A stretch of DNA of 64,000 nt from Escallonia rubra (taxonomy: Eukaryota; Streptophyta; Magnoliopsida; Escalloniales; Escalloniaceae), in the NCBI GenBank assembly GCA_033065855.1, contig JAVXUO010000227.1, positions 62,001 through 126,000 of the forward strand. The letters are read 5' to 3'. The notes below the pieces were generated by a model, which ran no database searches, had not been told where the DNA came from, and saw only the letters and a program-made list of their open reading frames with translations. A program made the translations under genes and the position numbers. Positions 54,564 through 64,000 of this stretch are shown here, piece after piece. How positions within the stretch are numbered: position 1 is the first letter of the stretch; each line of letters begins with the position of its first letter.

Positions 54564-57530
54564 TGGGATGCCCCGAACCTAGGTTTACGAGGTTATTATT
54601 ACTTAGCGACGATTGTTGTAAGTAAGATGAATTTAGACCTTCAGTTAAGATCTTGCGAGCGGTATTAATTGAATCTTTAGCCCATGACTCTGGAGAAGTT
54701 ATAATTAATTAGGGTTATTATGTAAAGGTATAGATCTTAATTGATTATTTTAAAGAGAGAGAGACATAGAGCTATGGAGAAAAATGTGGGATTTTGATAA
54801 GATAGAGAGTGGTTTGGGGATAAAGAAAAGAAGGAGATTTTGGAAAAGATTAAAAGGAAGCATATTTATAAATAAGCTAGACAAAAACAAAAAAAACAAA
54901 AAAAAAAAAAAGAAGAAAAGGGGACAGAGAATGAATAGAATAGAGAGAAGAAGTGAGGTAGCAGGCCCTAATCGGCAGCGCCGCTCCCATCTCCGACGTC
55001 CCCATCTCCTCACCGGCAAGAATCTCCGGCGGTCCTTCACCGGGCGCCATTGCAATGCCTCTGAACCGCCGCGCCGCTGCCACCGCCGTATGGGACTCAT
55101 CGCCGGTCTTCACCCAATGCGATGGCCTTGGACCCAACTGCTACCGATCTCGCCTTCGGCCACCGACGGCGGCGACACCAAGGGGCCACCAAGGACGACC
55201 AGCGGCCGTTGCCCGCTCTCTTCTCCAGTACACCGACCAGTTACCGTGGCCACTGGGACCTCCAATTCGTGTTGCCGCTACAGATTCACGGCGTGCAACA
55301 TAGCGGTTGCCGATCTTATCTATGATCACCGGGGACCGTCCTTACGAACAGAAATTTTGGCGGCAGAACGCCGACCGGTGATGATGGCCGGAGCAACCAA
55401 CAGGCAACTCACAATTTCAGGCCCTCAACCTAATTACCCAGCTACCAAGCAATGCCCTCTGTCATTGCGACGCTCACCAGCCGGCCGACCACCTCTGCAG
55501 AATTTTAACCGTCACCAAAGGAGCACCGGTAACATGCATAGTTGACGAAATTTTGGGACTGAAGTTTCTTATTGGCACTTTTGTATAAATTGTGAAATGG
55601 GTTCTTATGGATGATTGTGTTGTTGGTGAATCTGTGTAGTGAGGGTCATTTAGAGACAGTGTTGGCGGTGAATGAAATGGAATAAATTAGGTGGTTTGTG
55701 TGTAAGAGCTTGTGATTTGTTTGGGGTGCGTAATGTGGAAGGTGCTTTAGAGTTGGTTTTTGGGTGTAGCGGTGATCTTTTGGCGGTAGTGTTGGCAGTG
55801 GTTGGAGGTTTTTGTGCACAGCTGTGGGTGTACGTTCTGTGTGTTTGGCAGGTGTGTAGGTGGTTATTGTCCGACGAACATGTGTTTGGGGTTTGTGTAG
55901 GGCGGCGGCGTACATAATGTGCATGTGCACTATGTGTTGTGGAGTGTGTAATGTGAGTGCGTGCATGTTTGTAAGTTATGTGAGTGTGTACGTTTGCAGT
56001 GGTGCACGTGCAAAGGGTGTACTTATATACAGGGTGTACCTGTATGTGTGTATTGCGGATATGGATGTACATAAATAGCGATTGTGTGAGTTGTCAGCGG
56101 GCATAAAGCGGTGTTATGGTTTGACAGGGAAAAGAAGGCGGAAATGTGAATGAAGTCTAGAAAATGTTTACGGTGATGTAGAGGAGAGACATTATTTCTT
56201 GGAATACTTTGGGGTTATCAAAACGGGTGAGTAATGGGTGTGTAAAGGTCGGATATTGAATACGGCGTTTGAATTGTTGAGGAGAAATCTAAAAGGAATA
56301 TTGTGTTGATCGACATTGCTTTCGAGTAACTGAACGGGCGAGGATATGCAAAGGAAAGGAATGGCCCTACCGGTTCTTTTAGCTAAATATAGCAGTGTGA
56401 TCGTTGCTCCAGAGATTGTGAGGTGGGAAACGCGTAGCATCAAGTAAGTGACCCTTGATTCAACTAGTATTTTTATATGCAACGTATATGTTTATCTACT
56501 GTTAAAAATCTGTTGTTTATTAGTATTGACCGTTTTAAGTACGTTTAACTGCTCTGGCTTAAATTACCAAAAAGATTTTAGTGTTTTATTCTCGTCAAAG
56601 AAAAACCGGACCAGCATGTAAACGATGTTTTGTCTAGAAACTGAAATGGAACTCAGATTTGAAATGTTTTGTATTGACGTTATTGTGAATATTTTGATGA
56701 TTATTGAAAGGGGTGAGGATGGTTGAGAATCAATTGATGAGTGATTTTGTTCGATGAACCCAAAGGGGGTTTTTGGTTTACTCGATTGCTGTGCCCTATA
56801 TCCACGGGGGAAAGTTGGATTTCGGGCCCTGGTCAACGGGGCTCATACGTTGATGCATAGTACTATGGCTGGTGGTTCGCCCATGCGTCCACAAATTTTA
56901 TCCCGGGTGTAGGAGGGATTTCGGGCCCTAGTCAGGGGGGCTCATACGCTGACCGCAGCATATCGTTTGAACTGATGTTGAGATGGAACTGTTTATCTTG
57001 AGATTTTGTGCTATTGATTTTATACCTCAGTTTTGTTTCATGTACTATATTTCATTTATCGAATGATTACTTTATTATTTCAGATTCAAATGTTGCTATA
57101 ATTTAAAGTGAATTATTTTCTGGCATGCCATGGTCCACCTGGTTGAATCATTGGTTACTTACTGAGCTTGTGGAAGCTCATCCCTTAAATTATCATTTCA
57201 GGTTGAAAGTAAGGTGATGTTGAGGAGCATAAGAAGGACAATATGGCGCGGAGCTCCGGAGACTGCATAGAATAAGTCGCTAAGTTTTTAGATTGTTGGT
57301 TTAGTTTTAGTTATTGATAAATCAGAGTTATGAGGAATTGTAGCATGAGTGTTGTATTCAAATAAAGATATGAAAATGTAATTAAGGTTTGTAGAAGTTT
57401 TAATTTCCGCTGCAGATTGTATGTTGTTTTAGCGAGTAAGGCCTAGCAGAGCCCTTGGTTGGAGTCTACTGGGTCTGCGGCCGGTCACGTGCCTAGCTCG
57501 CGGGCCTGCCCGTTGGTTTGGGTCGTGACA
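54564..57530 (+). repeat. LARD 5' LTR
   Basis: Contains an A-rich tract (54887-54920) and a GC-rich block (54960-55510) that create open frames up to 253 codons. They have no recognisable domain and are not counted as genes. The GT/GCA-rich part at 55640-56090 gives similar spurious frames. Confidence 0.93.
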
Positions 57531-57534
57531 GAAA

Positions 57535-57546
57535 TGGTATCAGAGC
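57535..57546 (+). other. LARD primer-binding site
   Basis: tggtatcagagc, tRNA-Met type, four bases after the 5' LTR. Confidence 0.9.
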
Positions 57547-59590
57547 ATTACGATTTTGGGATATTAGAGTTTAAATAATGATTTCGATGATTAGGTTATA
57601 GAACTTTAAGTGATAATCCAAATTCTATTAGTGAAGTTTCTTTAGCTTGCCATTGGTGATTATGACCTATTTTTCGAAGGTTATAGATATCATTAGGATG
57701 ACTTATTTTCATTGGGTGAAGCTGGAGAGATATGCTTCTAGTTGCCAAAACCTAATTAAGGTTGTAGAACAACATTAACATAATAGCTAGACAGAGATAA
57801 TGTAAGGCTGTGGGTTCTTGAAGTTCTTGGAACTTGTAGCTTGTAACTCGGAGCTCTTAGCTCTTAGTTCGTAGCTCTTAGTTGCGACCTTTAGAGCGCT
57901 AAGTGAAAAATTTTCTGTTATAGTGAGGTTTCTGAGTTTATAAGTTTTTTCAAATAAGGTATCGTAAATATAGTAGTACTTTGATTTGGAATGCGCGAAT
58001 GGGACGAGCAAAATTTTGCCTGAGAGCATAGAGCCACTAGGTTGACTTTGTTGTGAATGGTGAATGCACACGAGGATTTGACTTTGGATCTTATATCCTC
58101 ATTTCACTAGGTATAGGTTATGAGCATATATTGGACTATGGCGGAGATGAATTGAGGTTATGAGTAATGATGTTTTGAGCGTGCATTTTGGGTTTTAGTT
58201 TGTAGCCAGGATCTTACATTGAATGGTGTGCATGGCTTTATCTGATTTGAGGTGTGAACTATCATAGGATAAAATGATGTAATTGAGGGAAAAAAAAAAA
58301 AAAAACTAGTTGCTCACTATCTTGACTGGATTAAGTATTTTATTCTCTGAGGAAAAAAAAAATGCAATTTATGTCTATAGAATGGCTATGATTTGAGCCA
58401 CTTTTATGTGAAATATTTGAGGACTTTTGAATGGTGGAGGTGTCTTTTAAAGTTGGCGACTAGAGGAGTATAAACGGCGATCTAATATATTCGAGCTAAG
58501 CGTTAAAATTTCACATAAAAATTTTTACAGTTAGATTTTCATAGGCGTGAATTGTGGTGCGGTGTTGAGAGATATATGCTTCTGTAGACTCGTGACTAGG
58601 CTGATAAGAGTTATAGTTATAACTCAAGGTGGGATCCTTTAGAGTGAAAGTCATATGAGATAATTGCTCAGTATCTTAGTACGCCATACGCTTAAAGTTA
58701 AGCTTGCTACTACTAAGTAGACCGTGCGAAAGAATATATTGTGGTTTATTATCTGAAAAGCGTAGCAGAAGCATGATGATTAGGAATTTAAATGTCTGGT
58801 TGAGTTGGAGTGGAGTAAGTATAGTCAGTGAGCTTCGTACTAGCTGAGCCACAACTATTTCGAGGTTGAGTAATAATATTCGGTTGGTTAGATTATAAAA
58901 TCTCAGGTTATAATTTGAGTCTAGTATAATGAAATGTTTGAAGTTGCGGTGGACCTTACTAAAGTTGCTACTGATGTTCTTGACTCGTGTTTTGGAGGCT
59001 ATTAAAGCTGCTACGAGTGTGAATGTTGTCTCTTGATCTTAAAAGGTTTGTGACTTTTGAAAATGATGTAATAGCATGGTCTCAATTTGGTCTTATGGTT
59101 GATTTTGATGAATATATTTGATACTCTAGAAATTTGATCACTTGGTGAGACTTCAGAGTTTAGCGACGATTTAGTTCTATAAATGGAGAAATGTGGATAT
59201 AGCATTTATAATTGGTGAATGTTCTAATTTAGGAGTATTAATCTTAGACGTGTTCTTTGTTGGTAAGTTAAAGTGAGTTTTAAGTTAAGTGTCACGATGG
59301 GGGATGAGATCAGCATGATTAAGAGTAGCAATCTAGTAAGGAAAATTTCGAGGTATGGTTTATCAGTGGCTTAAAGTGTGTTAAATGTGTATCACACATC
59401 TTGTGCTTTAAGGTCTTTAGGTGCATGTACTTATAAAGTTGCTTGAATTTATATCTGAGTTTGATTGTGAACTCTTGAGATAGAATTAGTCGTGTAAGCA
59501 CTTGATGTATTATGTTGGTTAGTAATTGATATCAAACACGATTAAGATCAGCAATACAAGGAACACCAAATTTCGAGGACGAAATTTCGT

Positions 59591-59601
59591 TAAGGGGAGG
59601 A
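59591..59601 (+). other. LARD polypurine tract
   Basis: taaggggagga three bases before the 3' LTR. Confidence 0.8.
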
Positions 59602-59604
59602 TAA

Positions 59605-62568
59605 TGTGATGCCCCGAACCTAGGTTTACGAGGTTATTATTACTTAGCGACGATTGTTGTAAGTAAGATGAATTTAGACCTTCAGTTAAGATCTTGCGAG
59701 CGGTATTAATTGAATCTTTAGCCCATGACTCTGGAGAAGTTATAATTAATTAGGGTTATTATGTAAAGGTATAGATCTTAATTGATTATTTTAAAGAGAG
59801 AGAGACATAGAGCTATGGAGAAAAATGTGGGATTTTGATAAGATAGAGAGTGGTTTGGGGATAAAGAAAAGAAGGAGATTTTGGAAAAGATTAAAAGGAA
59901 GCATATTTATAAATAAGCTAGACAAAAAGAAAAAAAAACAAAAAAAAAAAAGAAGAAAAGGGGACAGAGAATGAATAGAATAAAGATAAGAATTGATGCA
60001 GCATGCCCTAATCGGCAGCGCCGCTCCCATCTCCGACGTCCCCATCTCCTCACCGGCAAGAATCTCCGGCGGTCCTTCACCGGGCGCCATTGCAATGCCT
60101 CTGAACCGCCGCGCCGCTGCCACCGCCGTATGGGACTCATCGCCGGTCTTCACCCAATGCGATGGCCTTGGACCCAACTGCTACCGATCTCGCCTTCGGC
60201 CACCGACGGCGGCGACACCAAGGGGCCACCAAGGACGACCAGCGGCCGTTGCCAGCTCTCTTCTCCAGTACACCGACCAGTTACCGTGGCCACTGGGACC
60301 TCCAATTCGTGTTGCCGCTACAGATTCACGGCGTGCAACATAGCGGTTGCCGATCTTATCTATGATCACCGGGGACCGTCCTTACGAACAGAAATTTTGG
60401 CGGCAGAACGCCGACCGGTGATGATGGCCGGAGCAACCAACAGGCAACTCACAATTTCAGGCCCTCAACCTAATTACCCAGCTACCAAGCAATGCCCTCT
60501 GTCATTTCGACGCTCACCAGCCGGCCGACCACCTCTGCAGAATTTTAACCGTCACCAAAGGAGCACCGGTAACATGCATAGTTGACGAAATTTTGGGACT
60601 GAAGTTTCTTATTGGCACTTTTGTATAAATTGTGAAATGGGTTCTTATGGATGATTGTGTTGTTGGTGAATCTGTGTAGTGAGGGTCATTTAGAGACAGT
60701 GTTGGCGGTGAATGAAATGGAATAAATTAGGTGGTTTGTGTGTAAGAGCTTGTGATTTGTTTGGGGTGCGTAATGTGGAAGGTGCTTTAGAGTTGGTTTT
60801 TGGGTGTAGCGGTGATCTTTTGGCGGTAGTGTTGGCAGTGGTTGGAGGTTTTTGTGCACAGCTGTGGGTGTACGTTCTGTGTGTTTGGCAGGTGTGTAGG
60901 TGGTTATTGTCCGACGAACATGTGTTTGGGGTTTGTGTAGGGCGGCGGCGTACATAATGTGCATGTGCACTATGTGTTGTGGAGTGTGTAATGTGAGTGC
61001 GTGCATGTTTGTAAGTTATGTGAGTGTGTACGTTTGCAGTGGTGCACGTGCAAAGGGTGTACTTATATACAGGGTGTACCTGTATGTGTGTATTGCGGAT
61101 ATGGATGTACATAAATAGCGATTGTGTGAGTTGTCAGCGGGCATAAAGCGGTGTTATGGTTTGACAGGGAAAAGAAGGCGGAAATGTGAATGAAGTCTAG
61201 AAAATGTTTACGGTGATGTAGAGGAGAGACATTATTTCTTGGAATACTTTGGGGTTATCAAAACGGGTGAGTAATGGGTGTGTAAAGGTCGGATATTGAA
61301 TACGGCGTTTGAATTGTTGAGGAGAAATCTAAAAGGAATATTGTGTTGATCGACATTGCTTTCGAGTAACTGAACGGGCGAGGATATGCAAAGGAAAGGA
61401 ATGGCCCTACCGGTTCTTTTAGCTAAATATAGCAGTGTGATCGTTGCTCCAGAGATTGTGAGGTGGGAAACGCGTAGCATCAAGTAAGTGACCCTTGATT
61501 CAACTAGTATTTTTATATGCAACGTATATGTTTATCTACTGTTAAAAATCTGTTGTTTATTAGTATTGACCGTTTTAAGTACGTTTAACTGCTCTGGCTT
61601 AAATTACCAAAAAGATTTTAGTGTTTTATTCTCGTCAAAGAAAAACCGGACCAGCATGTAAACGATGTTTTGTCTAGAAACTGAAATGGAACTCAGATTT
61701 GAAATGTTTTGTATTGACGTTATTGTGAATATTTTGATGATTATTGAAAGGGGTGAGGATGGTTGAGAATCAATTGATGAGTGATTTTGTTCGATGAACC
61801 CAAAGGGGGTTTTGGTTTACTCGATTGCTGTGCCCTATATCCACGGGGGAAAGTTGGATTTCGGGCCCTGGTCAACGGGGCTCATACGTTGATGCATAGT
61901 ACTATGGCTGGTGGTTCGCCCATGCGTCCACAAATTTTATCCCGGGTGTAGGAGGGATTTCGGGCCCTAGTCAGGGGGGCTCATACGCTGACCGCAGCAT
62001 ATCGTTTGAACTGATGTTGAGATGGAACTGTTTATCTTGAGATTTTGTGCTATTGATTTTATACCTCAGTTTTGTTTCATGTACTATATTTCATTTACCG
62101 GATGATTACTTTATTATTTCAGATTCAAATGTTGCTATAATTTAAAGTGAATTATTTTCTGGCATGCCATGGTCCACCTGGTTGAATCATTGGTTACTTA
62201 CTGAGCTTGTGGAAGCTCATCCCGTAATTATCATTTCAGGTTGAAAGTAAGGTGATGTTGAGGAGCATAAGAAGGACAATATGGCGCGGAGCTCCGGAGA
62301 CTGCATAGAATAAGTCGCTAAGTTTTTAGATTGTTGGTTTAGTTTTAGTTATTGATAAATCAGAGTTATGAGGAATTGTAGCATGAGTGTTGTATTCAAA
62401 TAAAGATATGAAAATGTAATTAAGGTTTGTAGAAGTTTTAATTTCCGCTGCAGATTGTATGTTGTTTTAGCGAGTAAGGCCTAGCAGAGCCCTTGGTTGG
62501 AGTCTACTGGGTTTGCGGCCGGTCACGTGCCTAGCTCGCGGGCCTGCCCGTTGGTTTGGGTCGTGACA
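59605..62568 (+). repeat. LARD 3' LTR
   Basis: Near-identical to the 5' LTR; the differences cluster in the A-rich tract and at 59985-60005. Confidence 0.93.
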
Positions 62569-63561
62569 TATAATTTAGTGGAAATCCTCTTACAATGTTG
62601 AGATACAGTTGTACTAATACGGGATAAGTTTGGTAGTCAAATTTAGTTCACAATTTTATACTGAACATCTTAATTAGTCTCACTAAAGTTCTGCAGAAAT
62701 ATTTTTTGGTGAGGTTCTAAAATTAATTTATTTTTGTAAAACTAACCAGGGCTACGTTAGTAATAAGCCTTAATCTAAAAAACTATATAGAAAATAATTT
62801 TGTCGGTTGTTTCCCTATCTAACATCAAGATAAGAAATTTATATACTTAATAAACAGTACATGAAAGATTTAGAAGAAACAATGATGCTAATACTAACTC
62901 CAGCCTACTTTTGAATATGTACCACAATTATGGCAAAAATATTCACATAATATGTAGTTCTTTTAGTCCTTTTAGTAAATAAAATACAAATCAACTTTTT
63001 CGTTAAGAAGACCTCACGACCAACAGAATAACTGCACCACACAGAATAACAGAGTTATAGGAAAGAATTACATATATGTGATTTAGAAAAAAAAATACAT
63101 ATGCAATTTAAGAGAAATAATTGATACAATTCGTTCAGAATTAACTTATTAAGTTTGAGAAAAAATATCACAACACAACCAATAAAAAAAATATCTATGT
63201 ACTACGAAGATTTATCAAACTTATAGTCAATGACTATTGGCCAACACTCTTTGTTCAGTGGCAATCACACGACGTTATACTCTTTATAGGGATTATAACA
63301 TAATTTCATCCCTACCACTAAGAGATTGGGTTCCCCCCACTGAATAGTGCTAGCCTTTTGGTGGAGTGGCTCTTCGTTTCTAAATCCTATATATGTATAT
63401 TCCTTAACATGCAACTATTTTGCAGTGGCTCTTCGTTTTTAAATTCAATGATGTCTCTCACAGTAACATTATTTCTTGACGTGGAAGGAGATTGGGATGA
63501 GCTTTATAGATCTCAGGATCTCTAGCCTAAGAACCAGATTGTGAAAGAAGTTGGATTCTTT
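62569..63561 (-). promoter_or_regulatory. Displaced upstream region of B3 copy 5, with S1
   Basis: Read on the minus strand this is the B3 promoter ('gttttgcagaactttagtgag'-type and 'ttaaattgcatatgta' blocks) preceded by the S1 repeat ('acgaagagccactcc' near 63365). It is continuous with 54473-54563 once the LARD element is removed, and resembles 40426-40828 more than 33331-33896 ('ccactaaattata'). Confidence 0.8.
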
Positions 63562-64000
63562 TTTAAAACAATGATCAGTAACGGTTATCTATGCAAAGAC
63601 CCTTCAACCAGGATTGTGAAAGAAGTTGGATTCTTTTGTTGTGAAAGGAGTTGGATTCTTTTGTTGTGAAAGGAGTTGGATTCTTTTGTTGTGAAAGGAG
63701 TTGGATTCTTTTGTTGTGAAAGGAGTTGGATTCTTTTGTTGTGAAAGGAGTTGGATTCTTTTGTTGTGAAAGAAGTTGCATAGATTGTGAAAGAAGTTGC
63801 ATAGAAGTTGCATACTTCTATGCAACTTCTTTCACAATCTATGCAACTTCTTTCACAATCTATCCAACTGTGAAAGAAGTTGCATAGAATCCAACTTCTA
63901 TGCAACTTCTTTCACAGTTGGATTCTTTTTTAAAAAGAATCCAACTGTGAAAGAAGTTGGATTCTTTGCATAGATAACCGTTACTGATCATTGTTTTAAA
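63562..64000. repeat. Fold-back block of nested inverted repeats
   Basis: 63562-63599 is the exact reverse complement of 63963-64000 (38 nt), so the whole block can fold on itself. Inside are a perfect hairpin with 27-nt arms (63782-63808 and 63814-63840, 5-nt loop) and another with about 26-nt arms around 63890. All are built from variants of 'gaagttggattctttt', a motif in S1 ('aatccaacttcttcgacag' near 31797). The right limit is the window edge. Confidence 0.9.
63616..63765. repeat. 25-bp minisatellite, 6 copies
   Basis: Six head-to-tail units of 25 bp, 'gtgaaaggagttggattctt' plus 'ttgtt', differing at one base in the first. The repetitive serine/asparagine/phenylalanine-rich open frames on the minus strand are products of the repeat. 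Confidence 0.97.

Larger units (their letters stand above)
57531..59604 (+). other. LARD internal region
   Basis: No open frame with retroelement domains. Just before the polypurine tract, 'aatttcgaggacgaaatttc' (frame NFEDEIS) resembles the last codons of chromovirus pol, the only coding trace. A block of 'agctcttag' repeats lies at 57835-57890. Confidence 0.75.
54564..62568 (+). mobile_element. Noncoding LTR retrotransposon (LARD type), recent
   Basis: 8005 bp: 2967-bp 5' LTR, 2074-bp internal region, 2964-bp 3' LTR. Flanked by tataa at 54559-54563 and 62569-62573. The LTRs run TG(G/T)GATGCCCCGAA to GGGTCGTGACA, and I count roughly twenty differences between them, so the insertion is young. 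A primer site and polypurine tract are present, but no gag or pol domain. Large LTRs and a short noncoding interior fit large retrotransposon derivatives mobilised in trans. The end sequences resemble Gypsy chromovirus (Tekay/Del) LTRs; this is inference. It sits in the promoter of B3 copy 5. Confidence 0.93.

Noticed and set aside
54784..55545. 253-codon open frame in the LARD 5' LTR (and its copy in the 3' LTR)
   Set aside because: Lies over an A-rich tract and a GC-rich block, has long frames on both strands, no domain, and its start differs between the two LTRs. Best explained by composition.
63575..63905. Repetitive 73-106-codon frames on the minus strand
   Set aside because: Products of the 25-bp minisatellite; the unit is not a multiple of three and all frames are open.
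1..64000. tRNA, rRNA or organellar inserts
   Set aside because: No cloverleaf with A and B boxes, no rRNA landmark and no organellar gene was recognised. The tRNA-like matches are retroelement primer sites.

Overview
This is nuclear plant DNA. The window suggests a core eudicot; species or order cannot be fixed from sequence alone. Evidence: intronless plant B3 transcription-factor genes, a CYP711A (MAX1-type) P450 fragment with a plant intron, Copia and Gypsy elements with tRNA-Met primer sites, CACTA, hAT and Stowaway elements. Nothing prokaryotic is present.

The organising theme is a small array of B3-domain genes of the At2g33720-like type, amplified with their flanks and heavily hit by transposons. 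Three copies have intact 294-codon frames: copy 1 (5618-6502, +), copy 3 (33897-34781, +) and copy 4 (52095-52979, -). Three are broken: copy 2 (9921-10803, + ; two stops and a frameshift), copy 6 (only the last 11 codons, 26204-26239, +) and copy 5 (54125-54472, - ; 5' part only). The intact proteins combine an EAR-type LxLxL motif, a C-terminal B3 domain and a terminal KLFGV motif, so they look like dedicated transcriptional repressors. The repeating unit is upstream repeat 'S1', B3 promoter, B3 gene, 3' flank, then a noncoding repeat here called 'X' (copies A-D). Copies 3 and 4 with their flanks form a recent inverted, convergent duplication.

Layout. 1-5039: S1 repeat, then a minus-strand solo LTR (TSD aatta) carrying a nested CACTA element (TSD gtc). 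5040-8220: B3 copy 1, its 3' flank with a hAT element nested in a Stowaway MITE. 8221-12920: S1 tail, a fold-back element, B3 pseudogene copy 2, and a 1.7-kb insertion with a small LTR. 12921-21586: X copy A split by a degenerate Copia element (TSD cctaa). 21587-26620: 5'-deleted Gypsy element whose 3' LTR lies in the last codons of B3 copy 6. 26621-33896: X copy B, then S1 and promoter of B3 copy 3. 33897-39342: B3 copy 3, a CYP711A pseudogene cut by a Copia 5' end, X copy C. 39343-40828: AT-rich DNA, an unrecognised gene fragment and an orphan B3 promoter. 40829-53030: a 12.2-kb block bounded by 24-bp direct repeats, holding a CACTA-like end, a 4.9-kb CACTA element that appears to have captured RRM-gene exons, X copy D and B3 copy 4 in reverse. 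53031-54563: hairpins, gene fragment, B3 copy 5. 54564-62568: a recent noncoding LTR retrotransposon with 2.97-kb LTRs. 62569-64000: the split-off upstream region of copy 5, ending in a minisatellite and a long fold-back.

Expression is most plausible for copies 1 and 3. Copy 4 has an intact frame but its promoter has been replaced by DNA in the opposite orientation. All element classes, domains and homologies are by eye; no database search was possible.
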